From Methanosarcinaceae archaeon (GTDB taxonomy: Archaea > Halobacteriota > Methanosarcinia > Methanosarcinales > Methanosarcinaceae), in NCBI GenBank assembly GCA_028690255.1, contig JAQVBP010000134.1, positions 1,816 to 8,045 on the forward strand: 6,230 nt of DNA, read 5' to 3'. Position numbers and translations under genes: made by a program. Positions within the stretch are counted from its first letter, which is position 1. Each line of letters opens with the position of its first letter. The notes under the pieces are model-generated. The model searched no databases and was not told where the DNA came from. It saw nothing but the letters and a program-made list of their open reading frames with translations. Below are positions 1 through 6,073 of the stretch, piece after piece.

Positions 1-4
1 CAGC

Positions 5-12
5 TATAAATA
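5..12 (+). promoter_or_regulatory. TATA box of the tRNA-Glu gene
   Basis: The sequence TATAAATA matches an archaeal TATA box. With the usual distance of about 25-27 bp from its centre, transcription would start near 33-37, about 10 nt before the mature tRNA, which fits a short 5' leader removed by RNase P. The upstream BRE element lies at or beyond the window edge and cannot be judged. Confidence 0.65.
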
Positions 13-46
13 TTCATGATGTCTATCTTATTACGCACTTTTGTCT

Positions 47-119
47 GCTGATATAGTGTAGTGGCCAATCATGCCGGCCTCTCACGCCGGCGACTGGGGT
101 TCGAATCCCCATATCAGCA
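47..119 (+). tRNA. tRNA-Glu (anticodon CUC)
   Basis: A full cloverleaf can be folded by hand. The acceptor stem is GCTGATA (47-53) with TATCAGC (112-118), and the discriminator base is A119. The anticodon stem CCGGC (74-78) pairs with GCCGG (86-90) around the loop CTCTCAC (79-85), placing anticodon CTC at 81-83, which reads the Glu codon GAG. The T arm is TGGGG / TTCGAAT / CCCCA (95-111). The D stem (56-59 with 69-72) is weak, with a G-U pair and one mismatch. The variable loop is four bases. CCA is not encoded (the next bases are CTG), so it must be added after transcription, as is usual for many archaeal tRNAs. The gene is upstream of the trp operon but has its own TATA box, and nothing links the two functionally. 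Confidence 0.97.
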
Positions 120-140
120 CTGTTTACCAACAACTCAGGA

Positions 141-165
141 TCATTTTCTTCACGCTTCATTTTTT
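141..165 (+). terminator. T-rich tract, possible tRNA-Glu terminator
   Basis: Downstream of the tRNA there is a pyrimidine-rich stretch with a TTTT run at 144-147 and a run of six T at 160-165. Archaeal RNA polymerase commonly terminates at such T-runs without needing a hairpin. The distance of 20-45 nt past the mature tRNA end fits a short 3' trailer. No stem-loop is evident here, so this is a placement by composition only. Confidence 0.45.
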
Positions 166-192
166 AGGTTACGGCTTTCTTCCAATTTTTCG

Positions 193-200
193 TATAAAAG
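193..200 (+). promoter_or_regulatory. Orphan TATA-like element in the tRNA-trpE gap
   Basis: TATAAAAG at 193-200 resembles an archaeal TATA box, and a start would be expected near 220-225. No gene begins there. It could drive a short RNA ending at the hairpin and T-run at 239-262, act as a distal trp promoter, or be a chance match in AT-rich DNA. The last is quite possible. Confidence 0.2.
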
Positions 201-238
201 TCGAGAGTTCATCGGCGCGTTATTTTCATATCCAGTAT

Positions 239-262
239 TGCTGCGAACAGCATTTTTGTTTT
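239..262 (+). terminator. Hairpin followed by T-run, intrinsic-terminator-like
   Basis: TGCTG (239-243) and CAGCA (248-252) form a 5-bp stem with a CGAA tetraloop, followed at once by five T, one G and four T (253-262). This is the classic shape of an intrinsic terminator and would also satisfy archaeal T-run termination. It lies about 120 nt past the tRNA and about 90 nt before the TRP boxes, so it may insulate the trp operon from read-through. The stem is short, hence moderate confidence. Confidence 0.4.
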
Positions 263-350
263 GGGGATACGATCTTTCTCTTTCAAAATGGCTGATTGAA
301 ATTTTTCGGAGAGGTCCACCGTTCGCGATCTGAAAACCCTCTAAAAAATA

Positions 351-360
351 ATTGTACAAT
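351..360. promoter_or_regulatory. TRP box 1 (TGTACA), candidate TrpY operator
   Basis: ATTGTACAAT is a perfect 10-bp palindrome with core TGTACA at 353-358. TGTACA is the TRP-box sequence bound by TrpY, the tryptophan-responsive repressor described in Methanothermobacter thermautotrophicus. This copy lies just upstream of the trpE TATA box, where bound repressor could block TBP/TFB. Assignment to a TrpY-type protein is inference: no regulator gene is in the window. Confidence 0.7.
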
Positions 361-364
361 AATG

Positions 365-373
365 TATATATAT
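365..373 (+). promoter_or_regulatory. TATA box of the trpE promoter
   Basis: TATATATAT sits between the two TGTACA boxes, preceded by the A-rich stretch CAATAATG, which could serve as a BRE. A transcription start near 393-398 is expected from normal archaeal spacing, giving trpE a leader of about 45-50 nt that includes its Shine-Dalgarno site. A second AT-rich candidate, CTAAAAAATAATT at 341-353, is less well placed but cannot be excluded; it would give a start near 372. Confidence 0.65.
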
Positions 374-378
374 GTACA
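373..378. promoter_or_regulatory. TRP box 2 (TGTACA), candidate TrpY operator
   Basis: This is the second TGTACA core, beginning 20 bp after the first (about two helical turns), so both face the same side of the DNA. The spacer is 14 bp and the box touches the downstream end of the TATA box. With flanking bases the two sites form an inverted repeat TTGTACA-N14-TGTACAA (352-379). I saw no other TGTACA in the window. Confidence 0.7.
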
Positions 379-427
379 AGAAACAACACTAGTTGTGAAT
401 CATGACAAAAATCAACTTCAACAGGAT

Positions 428-433
428 GGTGAT
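428..433 (+). promoter_or_regulatory. Shine-Dalgarno site that sets the trpE start
   Basis: GGTGAT is complementary to the archaeal 16S rRNA 3' end (core CACCUCC, preceded by AU) and leaves a 9-nt gap to ATG 443. It supports that ATG over the in-frame TTG at 296 and ATG at 362, both of which lie upstream of or against the predicted TATA box. Confidence 0.7.
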
Positions 434-442
434 GCCGGTGGA

Positions 443-1978
443 ATGGATACTGACATAACCCGAAAAAGCGGTAAGACCTTGTTTTTACCGTCATTAGATG
501 AGGTAAAAAGTATTAGTGATACTTTATCTGCCAAAACACTGATTCCTGTGTATCATACCTTTGATGATCCCGGCGTCTCACCGGCATCAGTTTATGAGGC
601 TCTTAGAGGAACATACGGTTTTCTCCTTGAATCGATAGAAGGAAACGAACGAAATGCGCGATACTCAGTCATAGGGACCGGTTTATTGATGCATATCACC
701 GCCGATCCTGATCTGCATATAACCGGAAAATACAATCCTGCAGAAGAACTTGAAGGCAGGGGCATATCAGCGGAATTGCTCAACGATCTTTTACGCTGTA
801 TCGAGTATCAAAGTCCGGATATCCCCGGATATGCCGGCGGTCTTGCCGGATACTTCTCGTATGATCTGGCGCTCAAAACGCTTGAAGTAGCCGGCATTGA
901 AGAAAAACCGCGGGAATTTCCCCTCGCCGAATTCATGATGCCTGAAGCGTATGTTGTATTCGATCACGTTCAGGGGTCAATTACCATTCTCAGGTTTTTA
1001 TTCGGGGAGGATGTGAAAGATATCGAATCTGGATATGTAGCTGCTCTCAAGCAGATCAGCTCAATGGAAAAGATCATCTCCAACGCGGTGTCCTCTGAAA
1101 AAACAGAACGGCCTTCTTCCTCTGAAACCGGGTCTGGCCTCAGATCTGAATATACATCAGACGTCACGGAAAATGAGTTCGAAGAGCTCGTGAGAGCCGC
1201 AAAAGAGTACATCCTCAACGGGGATATATTTCAGGCCGTCATCTCAAAAAGATGTGCCGTCTCCTATGAAAACGATCCGTTCCTATTATATCGGCAGATG
1301 AGACGGCTGAATCCAAGCCCCTATATGTATTTCATGGACTTCTCCGACAAACAGGTCATCGGGGCAAGTCCCGAGATGCTTATCAAAGTGGAAGGGCGGC
1401 AGGTCACCTCGGTTCCGATCGCCGGCACCAGAAAACGCGGGAAGGATGCAAAAGAGGATATGGCGCTCGAAAAGGAGCTCTTAGCCGATAAAAAAGAGTG
1501 CGCCGAGCATCTGATGCTTGTCGACCTTTCAAGAAATGATATCGGGCGTGTTTGCAGATACGGCAGCGTTCGGGTGACCGGGTTCAAGTCGGTTGAGAAA
1601 TTCTCCCATGTCCAGCATATCGTATCGACCGTTGAAGGGATCCTCGCAGATAACAAAACATCTCTTGATGCCTTCATGTCGTGTTTTCCCGCAGGCACCG
1701 TCTCCGGTGCGCCAAAAATTCGCGCTATGCAGATCATAAACGAGCTTGAACCGACGTCCAGAGGGCTGTATGCCGGAGCAGTTGGTTATCTTGGATTTAA
1801 CGGGAATCTGGATTTTGCGATCCTTATCCGAACTGTTGTGGTAAAAGACAAAACTGCCTATTTCCAGTCGGGAGCAGGTATCGTTGCTGATTCCGATCCC
1901 GAATCGGAATTCATCGAGTCAGAAAACAAGGCCGCGAGCATGAAGGCCGCCATCGAATCAGCGGGTGAGATCGCATGA
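443..1978 (+). CDS. trpE: Anthranilate synthase component I
   Basis: TrpE converts chorismate to anthranilate and pyruvate, using ammonia delivered by TrpG; it is cytosolic and commits carbon to tryptophan. The 511-residue length is normal. The N-terminal domain has the LLES motif (61-64), which in studied TrpE proteins forms part of the tryptophan feedback site, and NPSPYMYF (290-297) also contributes to that region, so feedback inhibition is likely kept. The chorismate-binding domain shows AGTRKRG (327-333), EHLMLVDLSRND (355-366), FPAGTVSGAPKIRAM (415-429) and a C-terminal ESENKA (492-497) with the conserved acidic metal ligands. A Ser/Glu-rich linker (about 215-240) joins the two domains. 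ATG 443 is chosen because of the GGTGAT site upstream and because longer in-frame starts (TTG 296, ATG 362) fall before the likely transcription start. The protein contains no Trp. Its stop overlaps the trpG start by 4 nt. AroG/PabB-like paralogues share motifs, but the LLES motif and operon settle the call. Confidence 0.97.
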   Translation: MDTDITRKSGKTLFLPSLDEVKSISDTLSAKTLIPVYHTFDDPGVSPASVYEALRGTYGFLLESIEGNERNARYSVIGTGLLMHITADPDLHITGKYNPAEELEGRGISAELLNDLLRCIEYQSPDIPGYAGGLAGYFSYDLALKTLEVAGIEEKPREFPLAEFMMPEAYVVFDHVQGSITILRFLFGEDVKDIESGYVAALKQISSMEKIISNAVSSEKTERPSSSETGSGLRSEYTSDVTENEFEELVRAAKEYILNGDIFQAVISKRCAVSYENDPFLLYRQMRRLNPSPYMYFMDFSDKQVIGASPEMLIKVEGRQVTSVPIAGTRKRGKDAKEDMALEKELLADKKECAEHLMLVDLSRNDIGRVCRYGSVRVTGFKSVEKFSHVQHIVSTVEGILADNKTSLDAFMSCFPAGTVSGAPKIRAMQIINELEPTSRGLYAGAVGYLGFNGNLDFAILIRTVVVKDKTAYFQSGAGIVADSDPESEFIESENKAASMKAAIESAGEIA

Positions 1979-2553
1979 ACGTTCTTGTAATCGACTGTTA
2001 CGACAGTTTCACCTACAATCTCTGTCAGCAGATAGGATATCTCGGGGCCGAGCCGATCGTTGTTAAAAATGACCGCAGGTGTGACCTTCCTGATGCATCG
2101 GAGTTTGAACGTATCGTTCTGTCTCCAGGTCCCGGAAAACCTGAGGATTCAGGGCTTTGCTTGGAGATCCTTGACACCTATGCAAAAGAGATCCCCACGC
2201 TGGGGATCTGTCTTGGTCATCAGGCAATATGCCACTTCTATGGGGGCAGAGTCACACGAACAGGAAAGCCCGTTCATGGAATGACGTCCGAGATCCTGCA
2301 CAAACCGGACGGGATCTTTGCGGGGGTAAAAAATCCGTTCACTGCAACCAGATACCACTCACTTGCTGCAGGGGAGTCATCTCTCCCCTCATGTTTGTCT
2401 GTTTCGGCGAGAAGCAAAGATGACGGGATGATCATGGCAGTTTCCCATAAGAAGTATCCGGTGTTTGGACTTCAGTTCCATCCCGAAAGTCTCCTCACTG
2501 AGTCGGGTGACCAGATCATGAAAAATTTCCTCGATATGGGAGTTGTCCGATGA
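1975..2553 (+). CDS. trpG: Anthranilate synthase component II (glutamine amidotransferase)
   Basis: TrpG is the class I glutamine amidotransferase partner of TrpE. It hydrolyses glutamine and channels ammonia to the TrpE active site. The 192-residue protein is a stand-alone GATase domain, not fused to TrpD as in enteric bacteria. It begins with the typical VIDCYDSFTYNL segment (5-16), has the oxyanion-forming SPGPGKP (50-56), the nucleophile Cys79 in GICLGHQ (77-83), and the His169 and Glu171 pair in QFHPES (167-172), so the catalytic triad is complete. Start ATG 1975 overlaps the trpE stop as ATGA and has GGTGA at 1964-1968, a 6-nt gap, which predicts coupling to trpE translation and equal subunit supply. 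PabA, the folate paralogue, is nearly identical in motifs; the position between trpE and trpD argues for TrpG. No Trp residue is present. Confidence 0.97.
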   Translation: MNVLVIDCYDSFTYNLCQQIGYLGAEPIVVKNDRRCDLPDASEFERIVLSPGPGKPEDSGLCLEILDTYAKEIPTLGICLGHQAICHFYGGRVTRTGKPVHGMTSEILHKPDGIFAGVKNPFTATRYHSLAAGESSLPSCLSVSARSKDDGMIMAVSHKKYPVFGLQFHPESLLTESGDQIMKNFLDMGVVR

Positions 2554-3572
2554 TAGCGGAATGCATACAAAAAGCCTCAACCCGTTCGGATCTGAGCCCT
2601 CTTGAAGCGGAAGGGGCAATGCTGGATATCATGTCGGGTCATGCATCCGATAGTCAGATCGGAGCATTTCTTACTGCTCTTGTCATGAAAGGCGAAACAA
2701 GTTCCGAGATCGCTGCTTTCGCCTCTGTCATGAGAGAAAATTCTGTTAAGATCACCCCGAAAAGAAACGGCATGCTTGTTGATACCTGCGGCACGGGAGG
2801 CGACGGAAAGAACACCTTCAATATTAGTACGGCCGCCGCTTTTGTAGCGTCTGGGGCCGGAGTAACGGTGGTCAAACATGGAAATCGGGGTGCTTCCAGT
2901 AAATGCGGGTCTGCTGATGTTCTGGAAAAACTCGGTGTTCAGATCGATCTTCCTGCTGACAGGATAACGGAGATCATCGATGAGAACGGCATTGGGTTTT
3001 TGTTTGCGCAAAGTCATCATCCTGCTATGAAATATGCCGGCCGGGTCAGAAAGGAGATCGGTATCAGAAATTTCTTTAACCTGATCGGCCCTCTCACAAA
3101 TCCTGCAGGAGCCGATGCTCAGCTGCTTGGGGTCTATGACGAATCTCTCACGGAAAAGATCGCTGAAGTTCTCAATATTTTGGGAACAAAAAGGGCGATG
3201 GTTGTTCACGGAGACGGATACGATGAGATAACGACGACCGGAATCACTCGGATATCGGAGGTTCAAAACGGCCAGGTCAGAAGTTATTCCCTGGATGCAT
3301 CATCCTTGGGTTTTCCGAGAGTTGATGCTTCATGTCTCTCTGGCGGAGATTCAGGATACAATGCAGAGATTATTACAGCGGTTCTGCAAGGTGAGGAAGG
3401 CCCGAAAAGAGATATTGTCATCCTCAATGCCGCGGCCGCAATTTATCTTGGAGAAAAAGCTTCCAGTATTGCTGAAGGGATAAAATATGCTGAGAGATCG
3501 ATCGATTCCGGTCATGCACTTGAGAAACTGGAAAATCTGATTTTCCTTTCAGGAGGCAGAAATGATCCTTGA
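2550..3572 (+). CDS. trpD: Anthranilate phosphoribosyltransferase
   Basis: TrpD transfers the phosphoribosyl group of PRPP to anthranilate, giving phosphoribosylanthranilate and pyrophosphate. The 340-residue length is typical. The N-terminal helical part (1-70) resembles the glycosyltransferase family 3 N domain. The PRPP-binding glycine loop GTGGDGKNTFNIST is at 81-94, KHGNRGASSKCGSADVLEKLG follows at 109-129, HHPAMK at 156-161, the anthranilate-contacting Arg region RKEIGIRNFFN at 167-177, GPLTNPA at 180-186, and the metal-binding Asp-Glu pair in GYDEITTTG at 225-226. All key residues are present. ATG 2550 overlaps the trpG stop (ATGA). The ribosome site GGGAG (2538-2542) is weaker than at other junctions, so translation probably depends on ribosomes finishing trpG. 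The gene lies third in the operon, whereas in Methanothermobacter the order is reported as E-G-C-F-B-A-D. No Trp residue. Confidence 0.97.
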   Translation: MIAECIQKASTRSDLSPLEAEGAMLDIMSGHASDSQIGAFLTALVMKGETSSEIAAFASVMRENSVKITPKRNGMLVDTCGTGGDGKNTFNISTAAAFVASGAGVTVVKHGNRGASSKCGSADVLEKLGVQIDLPADRITEIIDENGIGFLFAQSHHPAMKYAGRVRKEIGIRNFFNLIGPLTNPAGADAQLLGVYDESLTEKIAEVLNILGTKRAMVVHGDGYDEITTTGITRISEVQNGQVRSYSLDASSLGFPRVDASCLSGGDSGYNAEIITAVLQGEEGPKRDIVILNAAAAIYLGEKASSIAEGIKYAERSIDSGHALEKLENLIFLSGGRNDP

Positions 3573-4329
3573 TGATATCTGTGCCCTTTCACGGAAAAGG
3601 GCAGCACAACTTGACCCTTCGATCAAAAAAACTGCAGAAGAGATGGATCATGTTCCTCAAAACCTCCTCAACGCCGTGAAAAAATACCGGGGTGAGAAAA
3701 ATGCCGTCATCGCTGAGATCAAATACACCACCCCGTCTGACAAGGCCCTTAACTCAGGACTAGATCCTGCAGATCTTGCCCGATCCTATGAAGCGGGAGG
3801 GGCATGTGCCGTATCAGTTTTGACTGAACCTTTCTACTTCTCGGGCTGTCTGAAAAATCTCCAGAGAGCAAAAATCGTGACCCATCTTCCGGTACTTCGA
3901 AAGGACTTCATCGTCGATGAAAAACAGATTTACGAGACGTATGCCTTACAGGCTGACTCCGTTCTCCTGATAGCAGATGTATTACAGGAAAGACTTGCAG
4001 ATTTTATCTCCCTTTGCAGGTCTCTCCGAATCGAACCTCTGGTTGAGGTACGAACACAGGAAGAAGCAGAAAATGCCATACGATCCGGGGCACAGCTTAT
4101 GGGGATCAACAACAGGAATTTACATGATATGTCGGTCGATACAAGAAAAACAAAAGATATTTCAAAGATCTTCAGGGACGTTGGTCTCACCGTGATCTCA
4201 GAAAGCGGCATAAAAACGCCGGACGATATTGTGGATCTGAAAAACTTCTGTGACGGGTTTCTGATTGGAACCACACTCATGAAATCAGCAGATCCTCAAA
4301 AAACCCTGGAGGCATTTGTATGCGCGTGA
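3562..4329 (+). CDS. trpC: Indole-3-glycerol phosphate synthase
   Basis: TrpC is a TIM-barrel enzyme that decarboxylates and closes CdRP to indole-3-glycerol phosphate. At 255 residues it is a normal monofunctional form, not fused to TrpF. Residues matching the well-studied Sulfolobus enzyme can be placed: Glu52 and Lys54 in VIAEIKYTTPS (49-59), Lys114 in LRKDFIV (112-118), Glu162 in LVEV, Asn183 in GINNRNL (181-187), and Glu214/Ser215 in VISESGI (211-217). The usual KxxSPS motif reads KYTTPS, so the first serine is threonine (Thr57). The conserved hydroxyl is kept, and activity is expected. ATG 3562 follows AGGAGG (3551-3556) by 5 nt and overlaps the end of trpD by 11 nt, in another frame. 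No Trp residue is encoded. Confidence 0.96.
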   Translation: MILDDICALSRKRAAQLDPSIKKTAEEMDHVPQNLLNAVKKYRGEKNAVIAEIKYTTPSDKALNSGLDPADLARSYEAGGACAVSVLTEPFYFSGCLKNLQRAKIVTHLPVLRKDFIVDEKQIYETYALQADSVLLIADVLQERLADFISLCRSLRIEPLVEVRTQEEAENAIRSGAQLMGINNRNLHDMSVDTRKTKDISKIFRDVGLTVISESGIKTPDDIVDLKNFCDGFLIGTTLMKSADPQKTLEAFVCA

Positions 4330-4898
4330 AGATATGCGGGATCACCACAGTAAGGGATGCGTTAATCGCGGAAGAAGAAGGGGCCGATTCGATTGGGGTC
4401 GTTGTCTGCTCAGATTCAAAACGTTCCGTTCCCATCAGTCGTGCCAGAGAAATATTCGCTGCCCTTCGTCCGAACACAGAAAAGATCTGCGTTACCAACA
4501 CCCAAAGTCAAAGTGATCTGCAGCTTATTCTTTCTCTTAAGCCAACAGCCATCCAGATACCAGAGAGTCTTTCAGTTCCCTCCGATCATGGAACAAAAAT
4601 TTACCGGGTCGCATCAGGCGGGACCATCCCGCCCGAAAAGTGTGATGCGGTCGTGATCGATCAGAGCTGCGGGAGAGGGGTCGCATACGATCGGAGTTTT
4701 GCTGAGAAAATAACGGCACGATCGAACGTGCCGGTGATCCTTGCCGGCGGACTCACTCCCGGAAACGTTGGAGCCGCGATCAGAGATATTCGTCCGTATG
4801 CCGTCGATGTCTCATCAGGCGTCGAAAAGTCAAAAGGAATCAAAGATCGAAAAAAGATACGTGAATTTATAGATAATTGCAGGAGACCTGCATTATGA
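4320..4898 (+). CDS. trpF: Phosphoribosylanthranilate isomerase, divergent
   Basis: TrpF carries out the Amadori rearrangement of phosphoribosylanthranilate to CdRP. The protein opens with MRVKICGITT, where Cys6 is the expected general base, and Asp114 in VVIDQSCGRG (111-120) sits where the general acid is found. Arg35 lies in the SKR that replaces the usual SPR. The phosphate-binding ends of strands 7 and 8 are clear: LAGGLTPGNV (141-150) and VDVSSGVEKSKGIKD (162-176). It is short (192 residues), and two family motifs are changed: QLHG at the end of strand 4 reads QIPE (79-82), and GGTG reads CGRG (117-120). The open frame, retained Cys/Asp pair and place in the operon argue for an active enzyme. 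ATG 4320 follows GGAGG (4308-4312) by 7 nt and overlaps trpC by 10 nt. No Trp residue. Confidence 0.93.
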   Translation: MRVKICGITTVRDALIAEEEGADSIGVVVCSDSKRSVPISRAREIFAALRPNTEKICVTNTQSQSDLQLILSLKPTAIQIPESLSVPSDHGTKIYRVASGGTIPPEKCDAVVIDQSCGRGVAYDRSFAEKITARSNVPVILAGGLTPGNVGAAIRDIRPYAVDVSSGVEKSKGIKDRKKIREFIDNCRRPAL

Positions 4899-6073
4899 AA
4901 GAAAAAACAGGATATTATGGAGAATTCGGCGGACGTTTCGTCCCCGAAACACTCATGGCAGCTCTCTATGAGCTGGACCGTGAATACCATCGGTTAAAGG
5001 ATGACCCGGGATTCAAAAAAGAACTCACCTCATATCTGACTGAGTTTGCCGGACGGGAAACACCCCTTACGTTCTGCAAAAATATGTCTGAACACTGCGG
5101 CTGCAGGGTCTATCTCAAACGTGAGGACCTTGTCCACGGCGGAGCGCATAAACTCAACAACACCCTCGGGCAGGCAATACTTGCGAAGACCATGGGAAAA
5201 AAACGTCTGATCGCAGAGACTGGTGCTGGACAACACGGCGTTGCCACGGCGATTGCCGGAGCTGCGCTGAATTTGCCGGTCGAAGTGTTTATGGGTGAAG
5301 AAGACTGCGAGAGACAGAAACTGAACGTGTTCAGGATGGAGCTCATGGGTGCCAAAGTCCATCCCGTAAGTTCCGGAACGAAGACCCTGAAGGATGCAAC
5401 CAACGAGGCATTGCGCGAGTGGTCAAAGACCGTTGACTACACCCACTATCTGATCGGATCAGTCGTGGGTCCCCACCCCTTCCCCATGATCGTCAGGGAT
5501 TTCCAGTCGGTCATCGGCGAGGAGACGAGACGTCAGTGTCTTGAAAAGGAAGGAAGGCTCCCGGACACGCTTGTTGCCTGTGTCGGCGGCGGCTCAAATG
5601 CGATCGGGATGTTTTACCCGATGCTGAATGACGATGTCAGAATGGTGGGCGTGGAAGCGGGCGGCAGGTCTCTTACGCCAGGTGAAAACGGTGCGACCCT
5701 GAATACTGGAAGTCCCGGCGTTTTGCATGGGGCACTCTCCTATCTCATACAGAATGAGGATGGTCAGGTCGGGGAGACCCACTCGATCTCAGCAGGACTT
5801 GATTACCCCGGAGTTGGACCCGAGCACTCTATGCTCAAAGAGATGAACCGTGTCGAGTATTCCTATGTGATGGACGACGAGGTCCTTGAGGCCTTCTCCT
5901 ATCTTTCCCGAACGGAAGGTATCATCCCTGCTCTCGAATCGGCCCATGCGGTTTCGTATGTTCTTAAAAACAAAGACACCTTTGACCGTGATGATGTTGT
6001 GATCATCTGCCTTTCCGGAAGAGGGGATAAGGATGTCGCGTCGGTTTCGAAGATGTTTGGGGGTGAGGAGTAA
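4895..6073 (+). CDS. trpB: Tryptophan synthase beta subunit (TrpB1 type)
   Basis: TrpB is a PLP enzyme that joins serine with indole, received through a tunnel from TrpA, to make tryptophan. The 392-residue protein starts with GYYGEFGGRFVPETL (6-20), as TrpB1 proteins that pair with TrpA do. Lys86 in HGGAHKLNN (81-89) is the Schiff-base lysine, Glu108 in ETGAGQHG (108-115) the catalytic acid, GGGSNA (231-236) binds PLP phosphate, GLDYPGVGPEH (301-311) carries the allosteric Asp303, and Ser374 in CLSGRGDKD (372-380) contacts the PLP ring nitrogen. The region 100-190 is the COMM domain. The motif HGGAHK replaces the bacterial HTGAHK. ATG 4895 overlaps the trpF stop (ATGA) and has AGGAG at 4881-4885; an in-frame TTG at 4877 is rejected because it precedes that ribosome site. 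It holds the only Trp residue among the encoded enzymes (Trp176). Confidence 0.97.
   Translation: MKEKTGYYGEFGGRFVPETLMAALYELDREYHRLKDDPGFKKELTSYLTEFAGRETPLTFCKNMSEHCGCRVYLKREDLVHGGAHKLNNTLGQAILAKTMGKKRLIAETGAGQHGVATAIAGAALNLPVEVFMGEEDCERQKLNVFRMELMGAKVHPVSSGTKTLKDATNEALREWSKTVDYTHYLIGSVVGPHPFPMIVRDFQSVIGEETRRQCLEKEGRLPDTLVACVGGGSNAIGMFYPMLNDDVRMVGVEAGGRSLTPGENGATLNTGSPGVLHGALSYLIQNEDGQVGETHSISAGLDYPGVGPEHSMLKEMNRVEYSYVMDDEVLEAFSYLSRTEGIIPALESAHAVSYVLKNKDTFDRDDVVIICLSGRGDKDVASVSKMFGGEE

Noticed and set aside
47..165. tRNA-Glu as an integration site of a mobile element
   Set aside because: No repeat of the tRNA 3' end, no integrase gene and no foreign-looking cargo appear; the downstream genes are core biosynthesis.
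61..333. Open frame of 90 codons on the + strand, and a 74-codon one at 71-295
   Set aside because: Both read through the tRNA-Glu gene and its downstream T-rich region; no recognisable protein features.
296..442. N-terminal extension of TrpE from TTG 296 or ATG 362
   Set aside because: The extension runs through the TRP boxes and TATA box, has no TrpE-like sequence, and lies mostly before the expected transcription start. ATG 443 has a well-placed GGTGAT site and gives the family's normal length.
380..442. Bacterial-type trp attenuator or T-box leader
   Set aside because: No tandem Trp codons, no alternative terminator and antiterminator stems, and no T-box motif; the leader is only about 45-50 nt.
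150..494. 114-codon frame on the - strand across the trp control region
   Set aside because: It begins inside trpE, covers the promoter and operator, and shows no domain or ribosome site; probably a chance frame in AT-rich DNA.
1321..1737. 138-codon frame on the - strand opposite trpE
   Set aside because: Antisense to the conserved chorismate-binding domain, with no family resemblance.
2577..3266. 229-codon frame on the - strand opposite trpD
   Set aside because: Long, but wholly antisense to a well-conserved enzyme and without recognisable motifs; typical shadow of codon bias.
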